Assembly (NCBI GenBank): GCA_900472785.1
Contig: UCJH01000014.1
Location: 1-64,000, forward strand
Length of the DNA stretch: 64,000 bases
DNA from: Hyphomicrobiales bacterium
GTDB lineage: Bacteria > Pseudomonadota > Alphaproteobacteria > Rhizobiales > Rhizobiaceae
Reading direction: 5' to 3'
Part shown: one piece after another, positions 36,971 through 46,438 of the stretch
Layout: every line of letters begins with the position of its first letter
How positions within the stretch are numbered: position 1 is the stretch's first letter
Made by a program: the position numbers and the translations under genes
The notes under the pieces: generated by a model
Told to the model about the DNA's origin: nothing
What the model saw: the letters and a program-made list of their open reading frames with translations, nothing else
The model's database searches: none

Positions 36971-37987
36971 TCAGCGCTTGCCCCAGAGCACCTTGAAGCG
37001 GGCATTGCGGCAGGTCTCGCCCCACTCCTTGAACGTATCGCCCATCACCGCTTCATAGGGCATGCCGCGGTTGGCGACGAGCATCAGCTTGCCGCCGATC
37101 TTCAGCGCCTTCGCGGCCGCCTTGATCATCGCAACGCCGAGCGCCGGCTCGGCCGCATGGCCTTCGTGGAACGGCGGGTTCATGACGATGAGATCGTATT
37201 TGTCGCGCGTGTCCTCGCTCGTCAGGTCTTGCCAGAAGAAGCGGGTCGGCACCTTCGGTGCATTGGCCTTGAGATTGCCCTTCGCGGCCTCCAGCGCATG
37301 ATGGTCGGCTTCGAACAGGTCGATACCCTTGAGGTTCGGCGCGCGCGCCGCGAGCATGACCGACAGATAACCCCAGCCCGCGCCAAAATCGGCCGCATGC
37401 CCCTTGAAATCGTCAGGCAGGCGCGACGCCAGCAGTTCCGAGCCATCGTCGATCCGGTCATGCGAGAACATGCCGGGCAAGGTGTCGAACCGGCCTTCGA
37501 CGCGAACCGGCTTCTTGGAGAATTTCGCAATCACGGCCTGCGGATCTTCCGGACGGCCGAACCAGAAGGCGACGCCGTGGTATTTCGGCAGGCTGTCGCC
37601 ACCCCATCCGAGCTGGCCGACACGCTTGCGCAGCGACTGCACGCCATCTTCCTTGGATCCCGCAACGACGATCAGGCCACCGAGTTTCGTGCGCTTCAGC
37701 GCCTCGGCGATGCGGTCCTCGTTCTCGCCCTTGTGCTTGCTCAAGAGGACAAGGGCCGCATCATAGTCCTCGCCTTCGACGACAGGCGATACATTTGCCT
37801 TTGCAGCCTCGAGGCCGCGGTAAAGAGGGCGCAGGGCCTGGACGGCGACGATCGATGCCCCGAAGCCGTCCGGCAGCCTGTATCCGGCCTCAGCGCCCAG
37901 AAACAGCACGCGCTCGCCTTCTGCAGGTGCGGGCAGCACGCCGTTGTCGAAGGGGTAGAAGAGTGTTTTCAGCGCGTCGCGGCTCAT
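36971..37987 (-). CDS. RsmC-like class I rRNA methyltransferase
   Basis: A 338-residue protein with a degenerate N-terminal half (about 1-150) and a C-terminal methyltransferase. Motif I is ADFGAGWGYLS, and the N6/N2-type catalytic motif is VMNPPFHEG. This two-domain form is that of RsmC, which methylates G1207 of 16S rRNA, and RlmG. ATG 37987 (MSRDALKTLF) has AGGACC upstream. It lies between pnp and the small membrane protein, 82 bp after the pnp stop, in the pnp direction. Confidence 0.82.
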   Translation of the reverse strand: MSRDALKTLFYPFDNGVLPAPAEGERVLFLGAEAGYRLPDGFGASIVAVQALRPLYRGLEAAKANVSPVVEGEDYDAALVLLSKHKGENEDRIAEALKRTKLGGLIVVAGSKEDGVQSLRKRVGQLGWGGDSLPKYHGVAFWFGRPEDPQAVIAKFSKKPVRVEGRFDTLPGMFSHDRIDDGSELLASRLPDDFKGHAADFGAGWGYLSVMLAARAPNLKGIDLFEADHHALEAAKGNLKANAPKVPTRFFWQDLTSEDTRDKYDLIVMNPPFHEGHAAEPALGVAMIKAAAKALKIGGKLMLVANRGMPYEAVMGDTFKEWGETCRNARFKVLWGKR

Positions 37988-38069
37988 GGTCGTGGTCCTA
38001 CGTGGGTAAATAAGAAAAGGCGCGGAACGATCCGCTCCGCGCCCGATAGTCATGTCTCAAGCGTTGCGC

Positions 38070-40202
38070 TTATTCAGCCGCTTCGCCTTCGCCCTTGGCG
38101 ACTTCCTTGCCGGTTGCCTGGTCGACGACCTTCATGGAAAGGCGAACCTTGCCGCGCTCGTCGAAGCCCATCAGCTTGACCCAGACCTTGTCGCCTTCCT
38201 TGACGACGTCGGAGGTCTTGGCAACGCGATCGGACGCCAGCTGCGAGATGTGCACGAGGCCGTCACGCGGACCGAAGAAGTTGACGAAGGCGCCGAAGTC
38301 GGCGGTCTTGACGACCGTGCCTTCGTAGATCTGGCCGACTTCTGGCTCGGCGACGATCGAGTGGATCCATTTGCGGGCCGCCTCGATCTCCTTGCCGGAC
38401 GAGGACGCGATCTTGATCGTGCCGTCGTCTTCGATGTTGATCTTGGCGCCGGTCTTCTCGACGATTTCGCGAATGACCTTGCCGCCGGTGCCGATGACTT
38501 CACGGATCTTGTCGACCGGGATGTTCATGACTTCGATGCGCGGAGCGAATTCGCCGAGCTGCGAGCGGCCTTCGGTGATGGCATTGGCCATCTCGCCGAG
38601 GATGTGCTTGCGGCCGCCCTGCGCCTGGCTGAGCGCGACCTTCATGATCTCTTCGGTGATACCGGCGATCTTGATGTCCATCTGCAGCGAGGTGATGCCG
38701 TCGGTGGTGCCGGCGACCTTGAAGTCCATGTCGCCGAGATGGTCTTCGTCGCCGAGGATGTCGGACAGAACGGCGAAGCGTTCACCTTCGAGGATCAGGC
38801 CCATGGCGATACCGGCAACGGGCTTGGCCAGCGGAACGCCGGCATCCATCAGCGCGAGCGAGGTGCCGCAGACGGTTGCCATCGAGGAGGAACCGTTCGA
38901 TTCGGTGATCTCGGAAACGACGCGCAGCGTGTAGGGGAACTGGTCCGCAGCCGGCAGCATCGGGCGGATAGCGCGCCAAGCGAGCTTGCCGTGGCCGATT
39001 TCGCGGCGACCCGGGGAGCCCATGCGACCTGTTTCACCGACCGAATAGGGCGGGAAGTTGTAGTGCAGCAGGAACTTTTCCTTGTACATGCCGGTCAGGC
39101 TGTCGACGTACTGTTCGTCCTCACCGGTGCCGAGCGTCGCAACGACGAGCGCCTGTGTTTCGCCGCGGGTGAACAGCGCCGAACCATGGGTGCGCGGCAG
39201 GACGCCGACTTCCGAGACGATCGCGCGAACGGTGTCGAGATCGCGGCCGTCGATGCGGCTCTTGGTGTCGAGGATGTTCCAGCGAACGATCTTGGCCTGC
39301 AGGTGCTTGAAGACGGCACCGATGACTTCGTTCGTGTATTTCGGCTCTGCGCCTTCCGGGAAGAAATGCGCCTTGACCTTGGTCTTGACGGCATCGACGG
39401 CGGCGTAGCGGTCAGCCTTCTGGGTGATCTTGTAGGCGGCGCGCAGTTCGGTTTCGGCGATCGAAAGCATTTCGGTCTCGAGAGCCGAATGATCTTCCGG
39501 TGTGAAATCGCGCGGTTCCTTGGCAGCCACTTCGGCGAGCTTGATGATCGCGTCGATGACCGGCTGGAAGCCCCGGTGGCCGAACATGACGGCGCCGAGC
39601 ATGACGTCTTCGTTGAGTTCCTTGGCTTCCGATTCGACCATCAGGACGGCGTCCTGGGTGCCGGCGACGACGAGGTCGAGAACCGATTCCTGCATCTCGT
39701 CGAGGTGCGGGTTGAGGACGTATTCGCCATTGATGTAGCCGACGCGTGCGCCGCCGACCGGGCCCATGAACGGAACGCCGGAGATTGTCAGCGCTGCCGA
39801 AGCGGCAACCATCGACAGAACGTCCGGATCGTTTTCAAGGTCGTGCTGGATGACGGTAACGACGACCTGGGTGTCGTTCTTGTAGCCATCGGGAAACAGC
39901 GGGCGGATCGGGCGGTCGATCAGGCGGGAAACCAGTGTTTCCTTTTCCGACGGACGACCTTCGCGCTTGAAGTAGCCGCCCGGGATCTTGCCGGCAGCAT
40001 AGGTCTTTTCCTGGTAGTTGACGGTGAGCGGGAAGAAATCCTGGCCCGGCTTCGGCGATTTCGCCGAAACGACAGTGGCGAGAACGATGGTTTCGCCGTA
40101 GGTCGCGAGAACGGCGCCATCAGCCTGACGGGCGATCTTGCCGGTTTCGAGCTTGAGCGGGCGGCCTGCCCATTCGATTTCGACCGTGTGGGTATCGAAC
40201 AT
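38070..40202 (-). CDS. pnp: Polyribonucleotide nucleotidyltransferase (PNPase)
   Basis: A 710-residue phosphorolytic 3'-5' exoribonuclease and degradosome component: two RNase PH domains ([20 protein letters not shown]-type segment in the second half), a KH domain ([20 protein letters not shown] segment, residues about 555-615) and an S1 domain ([18 protein letters not shown]). It follows rpsO, the standard order, after 386 bp that include the rpsO terminator and a leader hairpin. Confidence 0.98.
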   Translation of the reverse strand: MFDTHTVEIEWAGRPLKLETGKIARQADGAVLATYGETIVLATVVSAKSPKPGQDFFPLTVNYQEKTYAAGKIPGGYFKREGRPSEKETLVSRLIDRPIRPLFPDGYKNDTQVVVTVIQHDLENDPDVLSMVAASAALTISGVPFMGPVGGARVGYINGEYVLNPHLDEMQESVLDLVVAGTQDAVLMVESEAKELNEDVMLGAVMFGHRGFQPVIDAIIKLAEVAAKEPRDFTPEDHSALETEMLSIAETELRAAYKITQKADRYAAVDAVKTKVKAHFFPEGAEPKYTNEVIGAVFKHLQAKIVRWNILDTKSRIDGRDLDTVRAIVSEVGVLPRTHGSALFTRGETQALVVATLGTGEDEQYVDSLTGMYKEKFLLHYNFPPYSVGETGRMGSPGRREIGHGKLAWRAIRPMLPAADQFPYTLRVVSEITESNGSSSMATVCGTSLALMDAGVPLAKPVAGIAMGLILEGERFAVLSDILGDEDHLGDMDFKVAGTTDGITSLQMDIKIAGITEEIMKVALSQAQGGRKHILGEMANAITEGRSQLGEFAPRIEVMNIPVDKIREVIGTGGKVIREIVEKTGAKINIEDDGTIKIASSSGKEIEAARKWIHSIVAEPEVGQIYEGTVVKTADFGAFVNFFGPRDGLVHISQLASDRVAKTSDVVKEGDKVWVKLMGFDERGKVRLSMKVVDQATGKEVAKGEGEAAE

Positions 40203-40339
40203 GTTTTGTCCTTCGTGTGCGGTCCTTGTGTGTCCGCGCCGCTGCCATCAACTGGCGCGGGCGGCTTCAAGGGTCCGCGAATATGACACATCACGGGCAA
40301 GACAGCGGGAGACTTCCAATATGGCTGGCGGGTCATTCC

Positions 40340-40367
40340 GCCCGCGAAAGCCGAAAGGCTTGCGGGC
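40340..40367 (-). promoter_or_regulatory. Hairpin in the pnp leader
   Basis: GCCCGC (40340-40345) pairs with GCGGGC (40362-40367), and inside it AAGCC pairs with GGCTT around GAAA. It lies about 140 bp upstream of the pnp ATG. In E. coli the pnp leader has a long RNase III-cut hairpin through which PNPase represses its own synthesis; this may be an equivalent. The 386-bp gap 40203-40588 also holds the rpsO terminator and nothing else I recognise. Confidence 0.4.
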
Positions 40368-40544
40368 TTGAAAAACGGGCAAGCGCCGAAGCATCCTGCA
40401 ATCCTGCCCCATGACAGGTCATCGGTTGTTTCCGCAGGGCCGGCCCATCCGGCCTGCTGGACAGTCCGCCCCTGTACGAACGCCAGTTCGGCGTGCAGGA
40501 AGGCGGGGGCAGTGACGGAACCGTTCGGTTCCGCAAAATGACGA

Positions 40545-40580
40545 CCGGCGGGCGTCCTCGTCAGGAGGAGCGCCCGCCGG
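40545..40580 (-). terminator. rpsO terminator hairpin
   Basis: CCGGCGGGCG (40545-40554) pairs with CGCCCGCCGG (40571-40580), extended inward by TCCTC/GAGGA. On minus it is followed by TCGTCATTTTG, a modest T run, 9 bp downstream of the rpsO stop. It probably allows partial read-through to pnp. Confidence 0.7.
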
Positions 40581-40588
40581 GCTTAGGC

Positions 40589-40858
40589 TTAGCGGCGGAT
40601 GCCGAGGGCGGTGATCAGCTTGGTGTACCGGTCCTCGTTCTTGCCCTTGACATAGTCAAGAAGCGAACGGCGGCTGGAAACCATTGCCAGAAGGCCACGA
40701 CGGGAGTGGTTGTCCTTCTTGTGGCCCTTGAAGTGTTCGGTCAGGTTGTTGATCCGCTCGGTGAGGATTGCAACCTGGACTTCCGGAGAACCGGTATCGC
40801 CTTCAACCGTTGCATATTCCTTGATAAGCGCAGCCTTGCGCTCTGCAGTAATCGACAT
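40589..40858 (-). CDS. rpsO: 30S ribosomal protein S15
   Basis: An 89-residue protein with the S15 signature: [22 protein letters not shown], then [16 protein letters not shown]. It binds 16S rRNA early in assembly. It lies between the SH3-domain gene and pnp on the same strand; truB, its usual neighbour, is 2.5 kb upstream. Confidence 0.98.
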   Translation of the reverse strand: MSITAERKAALIKEYATVEGDTGSPEVQVAILTERINNLTEHFKGHKKDNHSRRGLLAMVSSRRSLLDYVKGKNEDRYTKLITALGIRR

Positions 40859-41030
40859 CGTGTCATCCTTTCGATTTTTAGGATTTCGGGTCGCCAGCAG
40901 CCGGGATGTCGTCCAGCTGCGGCCGTGAAAGCAGAATGCCTTGGTCTTGGAACTTCGGTCTTTTGCTGGCGCTGCCTATAAACCATCCCGGATCAAAAAG
41001 AAAGGGGCGTTCCCGGCCTCCGGGCGCAGT

Positions 41031-41360
41031 CTAGTTGGGGGCCGCGCGCGGGTGCATCGGGGCCGCTTTCAGGCTGTCGTCGCCGTCCGTGCGGCAAACC
41101 ACATAGGCGCCGAAAACCCATCCCCGAGGCGCGCCGTCGACAGCGACCCGGATCCATTTTTTCGTGCCGAGACGGCGCTCCTCCAGGGGCTCCACCTCAA
41201 ATCCGTTCGGCAAGGTGCCGACAATCGTGCCGTTCGGCTCCTCCCGGAGATTGAGCGGCGTTCCGGTCGGGTCGGCAACCGTGCAGGCTGCCGCAAGGCT
41301 CGGCGACAATGCGGCCAGACAGAACAGCCACCGCCGGTAACATGCTCTTCCCATGTCCAT
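41031..41360 (-). CDS. Secreted bacterial SH3-domain protein
   Basis: A 109-residue protein with a signal peptide (about 1-27) and one SH3b domain: LNLREEPNGTIVGTLPNGFEV, then WIRVAVDGAPRGWVFGAYV. Such domains often bind peptidoglycan. It ends in a basic unstructured tail. Start ATG 41360 or 41354 suits the signal peptide; the frame is open to 41486. It follows the histidine kinase on the same strand with a 65-bp gap. Confidence 0.75.
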   Translation of the reverse strand: MDMGRACYRRWLFCLAALSPSLAAACTVADPTGTPLNLREEPNGTIVGTLPNGFEVEPLEERRLGTKKWIRVAVDGAPRGWVFGAYVVCRTDGDDSLKAAPMHPRAAPN

Positions 41361-41425
41361 TCTCCACTTGACCTCAAAACGGGTGGCCGTCCTGCCGGAC
41401 GAGACCAACCGACCGGCCGAAACAA

Positions 41426-43141
41426 TCATTCCTCGCTCTCGGCAAGGTGAGCGTAGAGACGCTCCCGCGGGATCGTGACACGCCATTCGATGCCGTCCTT
41501 GCGCATGTCCCGTTCCAGCTTGGCATCCAGCGCCATGCCCAGCATCCGCTCCAGCACCATGGTTCCGAAGCCCTTGCGGACCGAAGACAGGGTTTCGGGG
41601 CTGATATCGGCGCCGCTTTCCTTCCAGTCGATCAGCAGGTGCGTCGATGTCAGGGACCAGTCGAGCGCGACCACGCCCTTGCCGTTGGCAAGCGCGCCAT
41701 ACTTTGTCGCATTGGTCGCAAGCTCGTGCAGGGCCATGCCGAGCGTCTGCGAAACCTGCGTGTCCAGCCGCACCGCCGGGCCGTACAGCCGAACGCGCGA
41801 CGGATCGTCGGGAATGAAGGGCTGCAGCTGGTTCTGCGCCAGCTCGCGCAGATCCACGCCTTGCGCAGCATTGGCGATCATCAGGTCGGTGGAGCGGGCA
41901 AGCCCGGTGATCCGCTTGCGGAAGGCATCGGCGAAATCCGCCGGATTTTCGGCGGCATTCAGCGACTGGTTGAGCATCGACTGGATGACGGTCAGCTGGT
42001 TTTTCGAGCGATGCGCGACCTCGCGCATCAGGAACCGGATTTCGCTTTCCGCCTTGGCTCGCGCCTGCGCCGCCTCCGCAAGGGCGCTGGAGACGACTTC
42101 AAGCTCGGAAATCATATGTCTGCGGACCGGGATCGAGCGACCGGCACCGAGAAGATGGGCGTCCCGCGCCAGTTGCTTGACGCCCTGGGAGAGAATGCGG
42201 GCAATGGCGGCTGAGCCCGCAAGGGCGACGCCGGCAAAGATCACGCCGCCGAGCGACAGCCAGAGATAGGACCAAAGCGCCGGCGCATCGACATCGGACA
42301 TTTTCGCCCAGGCGACCACCCGCCAGCCGGTCACGAGGGAAAACTCGGTCACGGTCCTGTAGGCGACGCCGTCGTGCGTGGCCTGTCCGACACCGACCTG
42401 CAGGGCCGGCACGATATCCATGAAGAACGGCTGGCCGGCAGCCACCTTGGTGTCGGAGGAGACGATGACGTTGCCGGCGCCGTCGATCAAGGCGGCATTC
42501 CAGCCGGGCGATAGGGTGTCCCGGTTGACGGCTTTCGCCATGCTTTCAGCATCCTGGGTCAGGGTCAGCAGATAATCGGTGTTGCCGTTGGGTGTCTTGA
42601 CCGGCAGATAGACATTATAGACCCACTTCTTTGCCGTGTTTCCGAAAAACACATTGGAAATCAGCGGGCCTTGCTTGGCGAAAGCTTCGTCCACCGATTT
42701 CGGATCCGCGGATTTCTGTAGCGGTGTGTCGAAGGGCACTCGTGTGTTGAACAGCTGATTGTGCGACCGGTCGATGACGAGAAGGTTGGAATCGGTTCCC
42801 GCAAGCGCCGAAGATGCCCGATCGTAGAGATTGCGCAGATCATGCCTTTCGCTGGATTGTGTTGTGGACAAAACCCGGAGCGTCGTCAGCATGCCCTCCA
42901 CTTCGCGCTCGATGATGCGCGTGGCCGACCCTGTCGATGCCTTGAGCAGCGAAGCGACCACCTGCTCCTGCTCGTCGGAACTGCGCTTCAGGATGACGAT
43001 GGAAAAAATGAAGGATGGGACGATGGCGACCAAAAGAAGCACCGCCAGATAGAACGAGAACCGGCGCCTGGACGTGATCCGCAGGAAATCCGCCACTCGA
43101 CCCCTGCCCTGGGCGCCTTGCCTCTTCAATGCCTCGCTCAA
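41426..43141 (-). CDS. Membrane sensor histidine kinase, HWE/HisKA_2 family
   Basis: A 571-residue sensor. Transmembrane helices at about 29-51 and 293-315 enclose a periplasmic dCache-like sensor of 240 residues. A short linker leads to the dimerisation helix with phospho-acceptor His377 in LMREVAHRSKNQ and an ATPase domain with HELATNATKYGAL as N box and an IDWKESG segment. These H and N boxes mark the HWE/HisKA_2 kinases abundant in rhizobia. No response regulator is adjacent. It sits between truB and rpsO, breaking the usual order. Confidence 0.92.
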   Translation of the reverse strand: MSEALKRQGAQGRGRVADFLRITSRRRFSFYLAVLLLVAIVPSFIFSIVILKRSSDEQEQVVASLLKASTGSATRIIEREVEGMLTTLRVLSTTQSSERHDLRNLYDRASSALAGTDSNLLVIDRSHNQLFNTRVPFDTPLQKSADPKSVDEAFAKQGPLISNVFFGNTAKKWVYNVYLPVKTPNGNTDYLLTLTQDAESMAKAVNRDTLSPGWNAALIDGAGNVIVSSDTKVAAGQPFFMDIVPALQVGVGQATHDGVAYRTVTEFSLVTGWRVVAWAKMSDVDAPALWSYLWLSLGGVIFAGVALAGSAAIARILSQGVKQLARDAHLLGAGRSIPVRRHMISELEVVSSALAEAAQARAKAESEIRFLMREVAHRSKNQLTVIQSMLNQSLNAAENPADFADAFRKRITGLARSTDLMIANAAQGVDLRELAQNQLQPFIPDDPSRVRLYGPAVRLDTQVSQTLGMALHELATNATKYGALANGKGVVALDWSLTSTHLLIDWKESGADISPETLSSVRKGFGTMVLERMLGMALDAKLERDMRKDGIEWRVTIPRERLYAHLAESEE

Positions 43142-43331
43142 ACGTTCCCCACCGATTCGACTGCCGTTTAATCATCCGCCATGGGCTGCTGCACCGACGG
43201 CATCGCACCGGGCATCTCGCGACACTGTCCCGTACCACACATTCCCGATCGCAAGTGCGAATCCCGGCACGCTCGGCGAGCATCATGCGTTGGCCTGCCC
43301 GGGAAGGCAAATGGAACGGTCCGGGTGAATT

Positions 43332-44267
43332 TCAACCCGTTGCGAAAACCCGCTTGGGCCGGAATTCACCTTCGCCGATTTCGCCGATGGCAATCAGCTT
43401 GCCGCGCGCGGTGGCATAAGCCTCCGGCTCGGACAGCGGCGCATCGCGTCCGCGTACGATGATCGGGTTGCCCATCTTCAACCGATGTGCCTGGTCGTCG
43501 GTCACGGCGATATGCGGCAGGTTAGAGAGCGCTTCGCCGGTATCGATCAGAAACGCATCCAGTGCGGCCAGCCGGTCCTCGTCGCTTTCGATCGCTTCCA
43601 GCGCCACAAGTTCGGAAAGCGGCACCATGCTTTCCTCGGCAAAGGGCGCGACGAAACTGCGCCGAAGCGAGGCGATATGGCCATAGCAGCCGAGATCCCG
43701 GCCGAAATCGCGCGCCAGCGAGCGCACATAGGTGCCCTTGCCGCATTCGATCTCGAAATGCGCGAGATGGGGCGTGCAGCCGAGCAGCGACAGGCGGAAG
43801 ACTTCGACTTCCCGCGCCGGAATATCGACGGTCTCGCCTTCGCGCGCCAGATCATAGGCGCGGTTCCCGTCGATCTTGATTGCCGAGAACTGCGGCGGCA
43901 CCTGGTTGATGACACCCGTGTATCTCGGAAGCAGGGCGCGGATTTCTTCCTCGGACGGCCTGTTGTCGGAGGATTGCGTGACCTCGCCCTCAAGGTCGTC
44001 GGTCGAGCGCTCCTGCCCCCAGGCGACGGCGAACTCATAGATCTTGCGACCGTCCATGACATAGGGGACCGTCTTGGTGGCATCGCCAAGCGCGATCGGC
44101 AGCATGCCCGACGCGAGCGGATCGAGCGTGCCGGCATGACCTGCCTTTTGCGCCTTGAACAGCCACTTGATCTTCGAGACGGCCTCGGTCGAGCCGAAAT
44201 CCAGCGGCTTGTCGAGGATCAGCCAGCCGGAGACGGCACGGCCCTTGGGCTTGCGGGGTTTTGACAT
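43332..44267 (-). CDS. truB: tRNA pseudouridine(55) synthase
   Basis: A 311-residue TruB enzyme that makes pseudouridine 55 in the T loop of t[17 protein letters not shown] is the N-terminal signature, and the catalytic Asp is in [18 protein letters not shown]. It starts 4 bp after the preceding hypothetical gene, downstream of rbfA. Confidence 0.97.
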   Translation of the reverse strand: MSKPRKPKGRAVSGWLILDKPLDFGSTEAVSKIKWLFKAQKAGHAGTLDPLASGMLPIALGDATKTVPYVMDGRKIYEFAVAWGQERSTDDLEGEVTQSSDNRPSEEEIRALLPRYTGVINQVPPQFSAIKIDGNRAYDLAREGETVDIPAREVEVFRLSLLGCTPHLAHFEIECGKGTYVRSLARDFGRDLGCYGHIASLRRSFVAPFAEESMVPLSELVALEAIESDEDRLAALDAFLIDTGEALSNLPHIAVTDDQAHRLKMGNPIIVRGRDAPLSEPEAYATARGKLIAIGEIGEGEFRPKRVFATG

Positions 44268-44270
44268 GAT

Positions 44271-44726
44271 TCAGGCTCTTTTTTTGCGGAACGTCGCTGC
44301 AGTCTTCGCAACGCTGCCATCCGGCATTTTCTGGCTGTTGCCCTTTTCGAAGCCGAGGGCATAGAGACGGCGCGCGATCAGATATCCGGCAACAATGGTG
44401 GCACCATTGGTGGCGCTATAATCTTCCCCCAGACCTTCGACCAGCAAAGGCTCGATGGCACCGAGCGGCGGTTTGCCGGAAGCGGCGGCGGCAAGCAGCA
44501 GCTTTTCATTGCAAGGCGAATAGACGATGGCTTCGAGCGCCTTCATCTCGCGGTCGCCATGGGCGATCTCCTTGCCCTGGCGAAACGGCAGGCCGGAGGC
44601 AACGATCATCTCGACGAGGCGGACTGCCTCGGCATTGTCGAACCGTGCAAGGCCGTTTCGATAGAATGTCTGGCGCTGGTCGAACGTCCAGGCGTTGAGT
44701 TCGTCCAGAGTGATATGCTTTGCCAT
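44271..44726 (-). CDS. Uncharacterised protein between rbfA and truB
   Basis: A 151-residue, mostly helical soluble protein ([15 protein letters not shown]; ending in a basic KKRA). No motif is recognised. Its ATG overlaps the rbfA stop (TGATG) and its own stop is 4 bp before truB, so it is part of the operon and translationally coupled. This placement suggests a link to ribosome or tRNA maturation, which is an inference. Confidence 0.7.
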   Translation of the reverse strand: MAKHITLDELNAWTFDQRQTFYRNGLARFDNAEAVRLVEMIVASGLPFRQGKEIAHGDREMKALEAIVYSPCNEKLLLAAAASGKPPLGAIEPLLVEGLGEDYSATNGATIVAGYLIARRLYALGFEKGNSQKMPDGSVAKTAATFRKKRA

Positions 44727-45130
44727 CACTGCTCGCCGTCTTCATCCTTCAGGTCGCGCTGAACTTCCGGAGACCGGAGAAGCTCATCGATCTTCTTGTA
44801 GTTGTCGAAGCTGGTATCGTCCTTGAAGCGGACTTCCGGCATATATTTCAGCTGACGGATATGCGGGGTCAGACGGCCGCGGATATATTTGGCGTGGCGG
44901 TTCAGCGCCTCGATGACGTTGGCATGATTGGCCACGCCGAGCGGTGTCACGAAGGCCGTGGCCACGCGCAAGTCCGTCGACATGCGCACTTCGGAAATCG
45001 AGATCACCGTCGTCTCGATCAGCGGATCGCGCACCTCGCCACGCTGCAGGACCTGGGTCAGGGCTGCGCGGACTTGTTCGCCGACCCTCAGCATGCGCTG
45101 CGAGGGGGCAGAGGATGTAGGTTTGCTCAT
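44726..45130 (-). CDS. rbfA: Ribosome-binding factor A
   Basis: A 134-residue KH-fold factor needed for late 30S maturation and cold growth. Features: [20 protein letters not shown] and the [19 protein letters not shown] strand region, [18 protein letters not shown] at the C terminus. ATG 45130 is the normal start. It begins the rbfA-hypothetical-truB operon. infB, its usual upstream neighbour, is not here. Confidence 0.95.
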   Translation of the reverse strand: MSKPTSSAPSQRMLRVGEQVRAALTQVLQRGEVRDPLIETTVISISEVRMSTDLRVATAFVTPLGVANHANVIEALNRHAKYIRGRLTPHIRQLKYMPEVRFKDDTSFDNYKKIDELLRSPEVQRDLKDEDGEQ

Positions 45131-45363
45131 GGTTTTTCCGCTGGGCTTTATCTTTTCTGGCGTTTTCTGGAACGCGACCAAGCCGGTCCAATGCAACTTT
45201 CGGGCCGAAAGGTCAAGGCTGGCACGCCGAAGTGTCTCCCTGCCGTTCAAACCTGCCGCCGAGAATAACATATTCTCCCCGCGCTTCGATGCCGAAAACC
45301 CGGCCGCAGGGACAACCGGGTTCGGGGGGAGGAGGAGGTCAGTTCGGCTGGTCGGCGGCTGCC

Positions 45364-45546
45364 TTACTTGCAGACGCGGATCTTCTTGATGATCAAGTTG
45401 CCGTAGTAGTCGTAGGACTTGATCTTCTTGATGACGCAATATTGCTGGTGGTAGCCTTCATAGCCATAGCCGCCGGCCTGCGAGGGGGCTGCGGACGAGA
45501 GGGCGGCGACAGCGGCGATGGCGGCGGACAGAACGATCTTGCGCAT
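45364..45546 (-). CDS. Small secreted peptide
   Basis: A 60-residue product: signal peptide of 23 residues ([20 protein letters not shown], cleaved after SQA), then a Tyr/Gly-rich 37-residue mature part with two Cys (QYCVIKK and IRVCK) flanking a repeated KKI motif ([15 protein letters not shown]). Similar small exported proteins are common in rhizobia and unassigned. The frame extends upstream, but the signal peptide fixes this start. Confidence 0.65.
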   Translation of the reverse strand: MRKIVLSAAIAAVAALSSAAPSQAGGYGYEGYHQQYCVIKKIKSYDYYGNLIIKKIRVCK

Positions 45547-45722
45547 GGGGGAAATTCCTTTGATCCGGTGGGAATGAGCTCGTCTCATCCAGTGACCCGA
45601 CAATGCCACGTGCTTCAACACCGCGCTGTTTCGCGTGGAACAGGCGGAAAAATCCGGCAATCCCTTGAAAGCCCGCGGTCCGCGTGATCAATCTCGCACG
45701 ACTGGTCTGCAGCGGAGGCGAA

Positions 45723-46436
45723 ATGCGGGTTCTGGTGGTGGAAAATATGGCCGGGTCCGATCTTGGCCTGGTAGGTCTGGCGCTTTCGGAAGCCAATATC
45801 GAGATCGACCTGCGTCAGCCGTTCTCCGGTGACGCCCTGCCCGGCGGGCACGACGAACACGACGCCATCGTCGTCCTGGGCGGCGGCCAGAGCGCGCTCG
45901 ACGACCACACACACCCTTATCTTGCCGACCTTGCCGCATTGATGCGGACCTTCGGCGATGCCGACAAGTCGGTGCTCGGCATCTGCCTCGGCAGCCAGTT
46001 GCTCGCCCGCGGTTATGGCGCGACCAATATCCTCGGCGCCGCGCGCGAATTCGGCTGGCACGATGTCCACCTCACCGATGAAGGGGCCAGCGATCCGATG
46101 CTTTCCGGGATTTCGGCCAGGTTTCCGATCTTCGAATGGCACTCGGATACGTTCACGCTGCCGGACGGCGCCGTGCATCTGGCCACCAATGGCACCACCG
46201 CGCACCAGGCCTTCCGCATCGGCCGCGCCGCCTATGGCACGCAATTCCATTTTGAGGCGAGCACCACGGTGGTTGAAGACTGGAACCGCAATTTCCCTGC
46301 CGTGATCGCCGGCATCGACCCGACCTGGCTTGCCACCTATCCGGACCACGCTGCCAAACACGGTGAAACGGCCGATGCCGCCGGCCTTGCCATCGCCCGG
46401 GCCTGGGTCAGGACGATTGAAACCAGGGACCGCTGA
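45723..46436 (+). CDS. Class I glutamine amidotransferase domain protein
   Basis: A 237-residue free-standing GATase1 domain. The nucleophile is Cys88 in LGICLGSQLLA, with His176 and Glu178 in TQFHFEAS completing the triad. It would hydrolyse a gamma-glutamyl amide; free-standing members act as GMP synthase-like amidotransferases or gamma-glutamyl hydrolases, and the acceptor is unknown. ATG 45723 follows GGAGGCGAA. It converges on the phospholipid operon with a 2-bp gap. Confidence 0.88.
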   Translation: MRVLVVENMAGSDLGLVGLALSEANIEIDLRQPFSGDALPGGHDEHDAIVVLGGGQSALDDHTHPYLADLAALMRTFGDADKSVLGICLGSQLLARGYGATNILGAAREFGWHDVHLTDEGASDPMLSGISARFPIFEWHSDTFTLPDGAVHLATNGTTAHQAFRIGRAAYGTQFHFEASTTVVEDWNRNFPAVIAGIDPTWLATYPDHAAKHGETADAAGLAIARAWVRTIETRDR

Positions 46437-46438
46437 TA

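Noticed and set aside
38052-40286. 744-codon plus-strand frame opposite pnp
   Set aside because: It is the antisense of pnp, with a composition dominated by Asp, Gly and Val, and has no domain. Similar shadows opposite rpsA (22429-24180), lepA (53285-54868) and cas9 (4202-6001) were rejected for the same reason.
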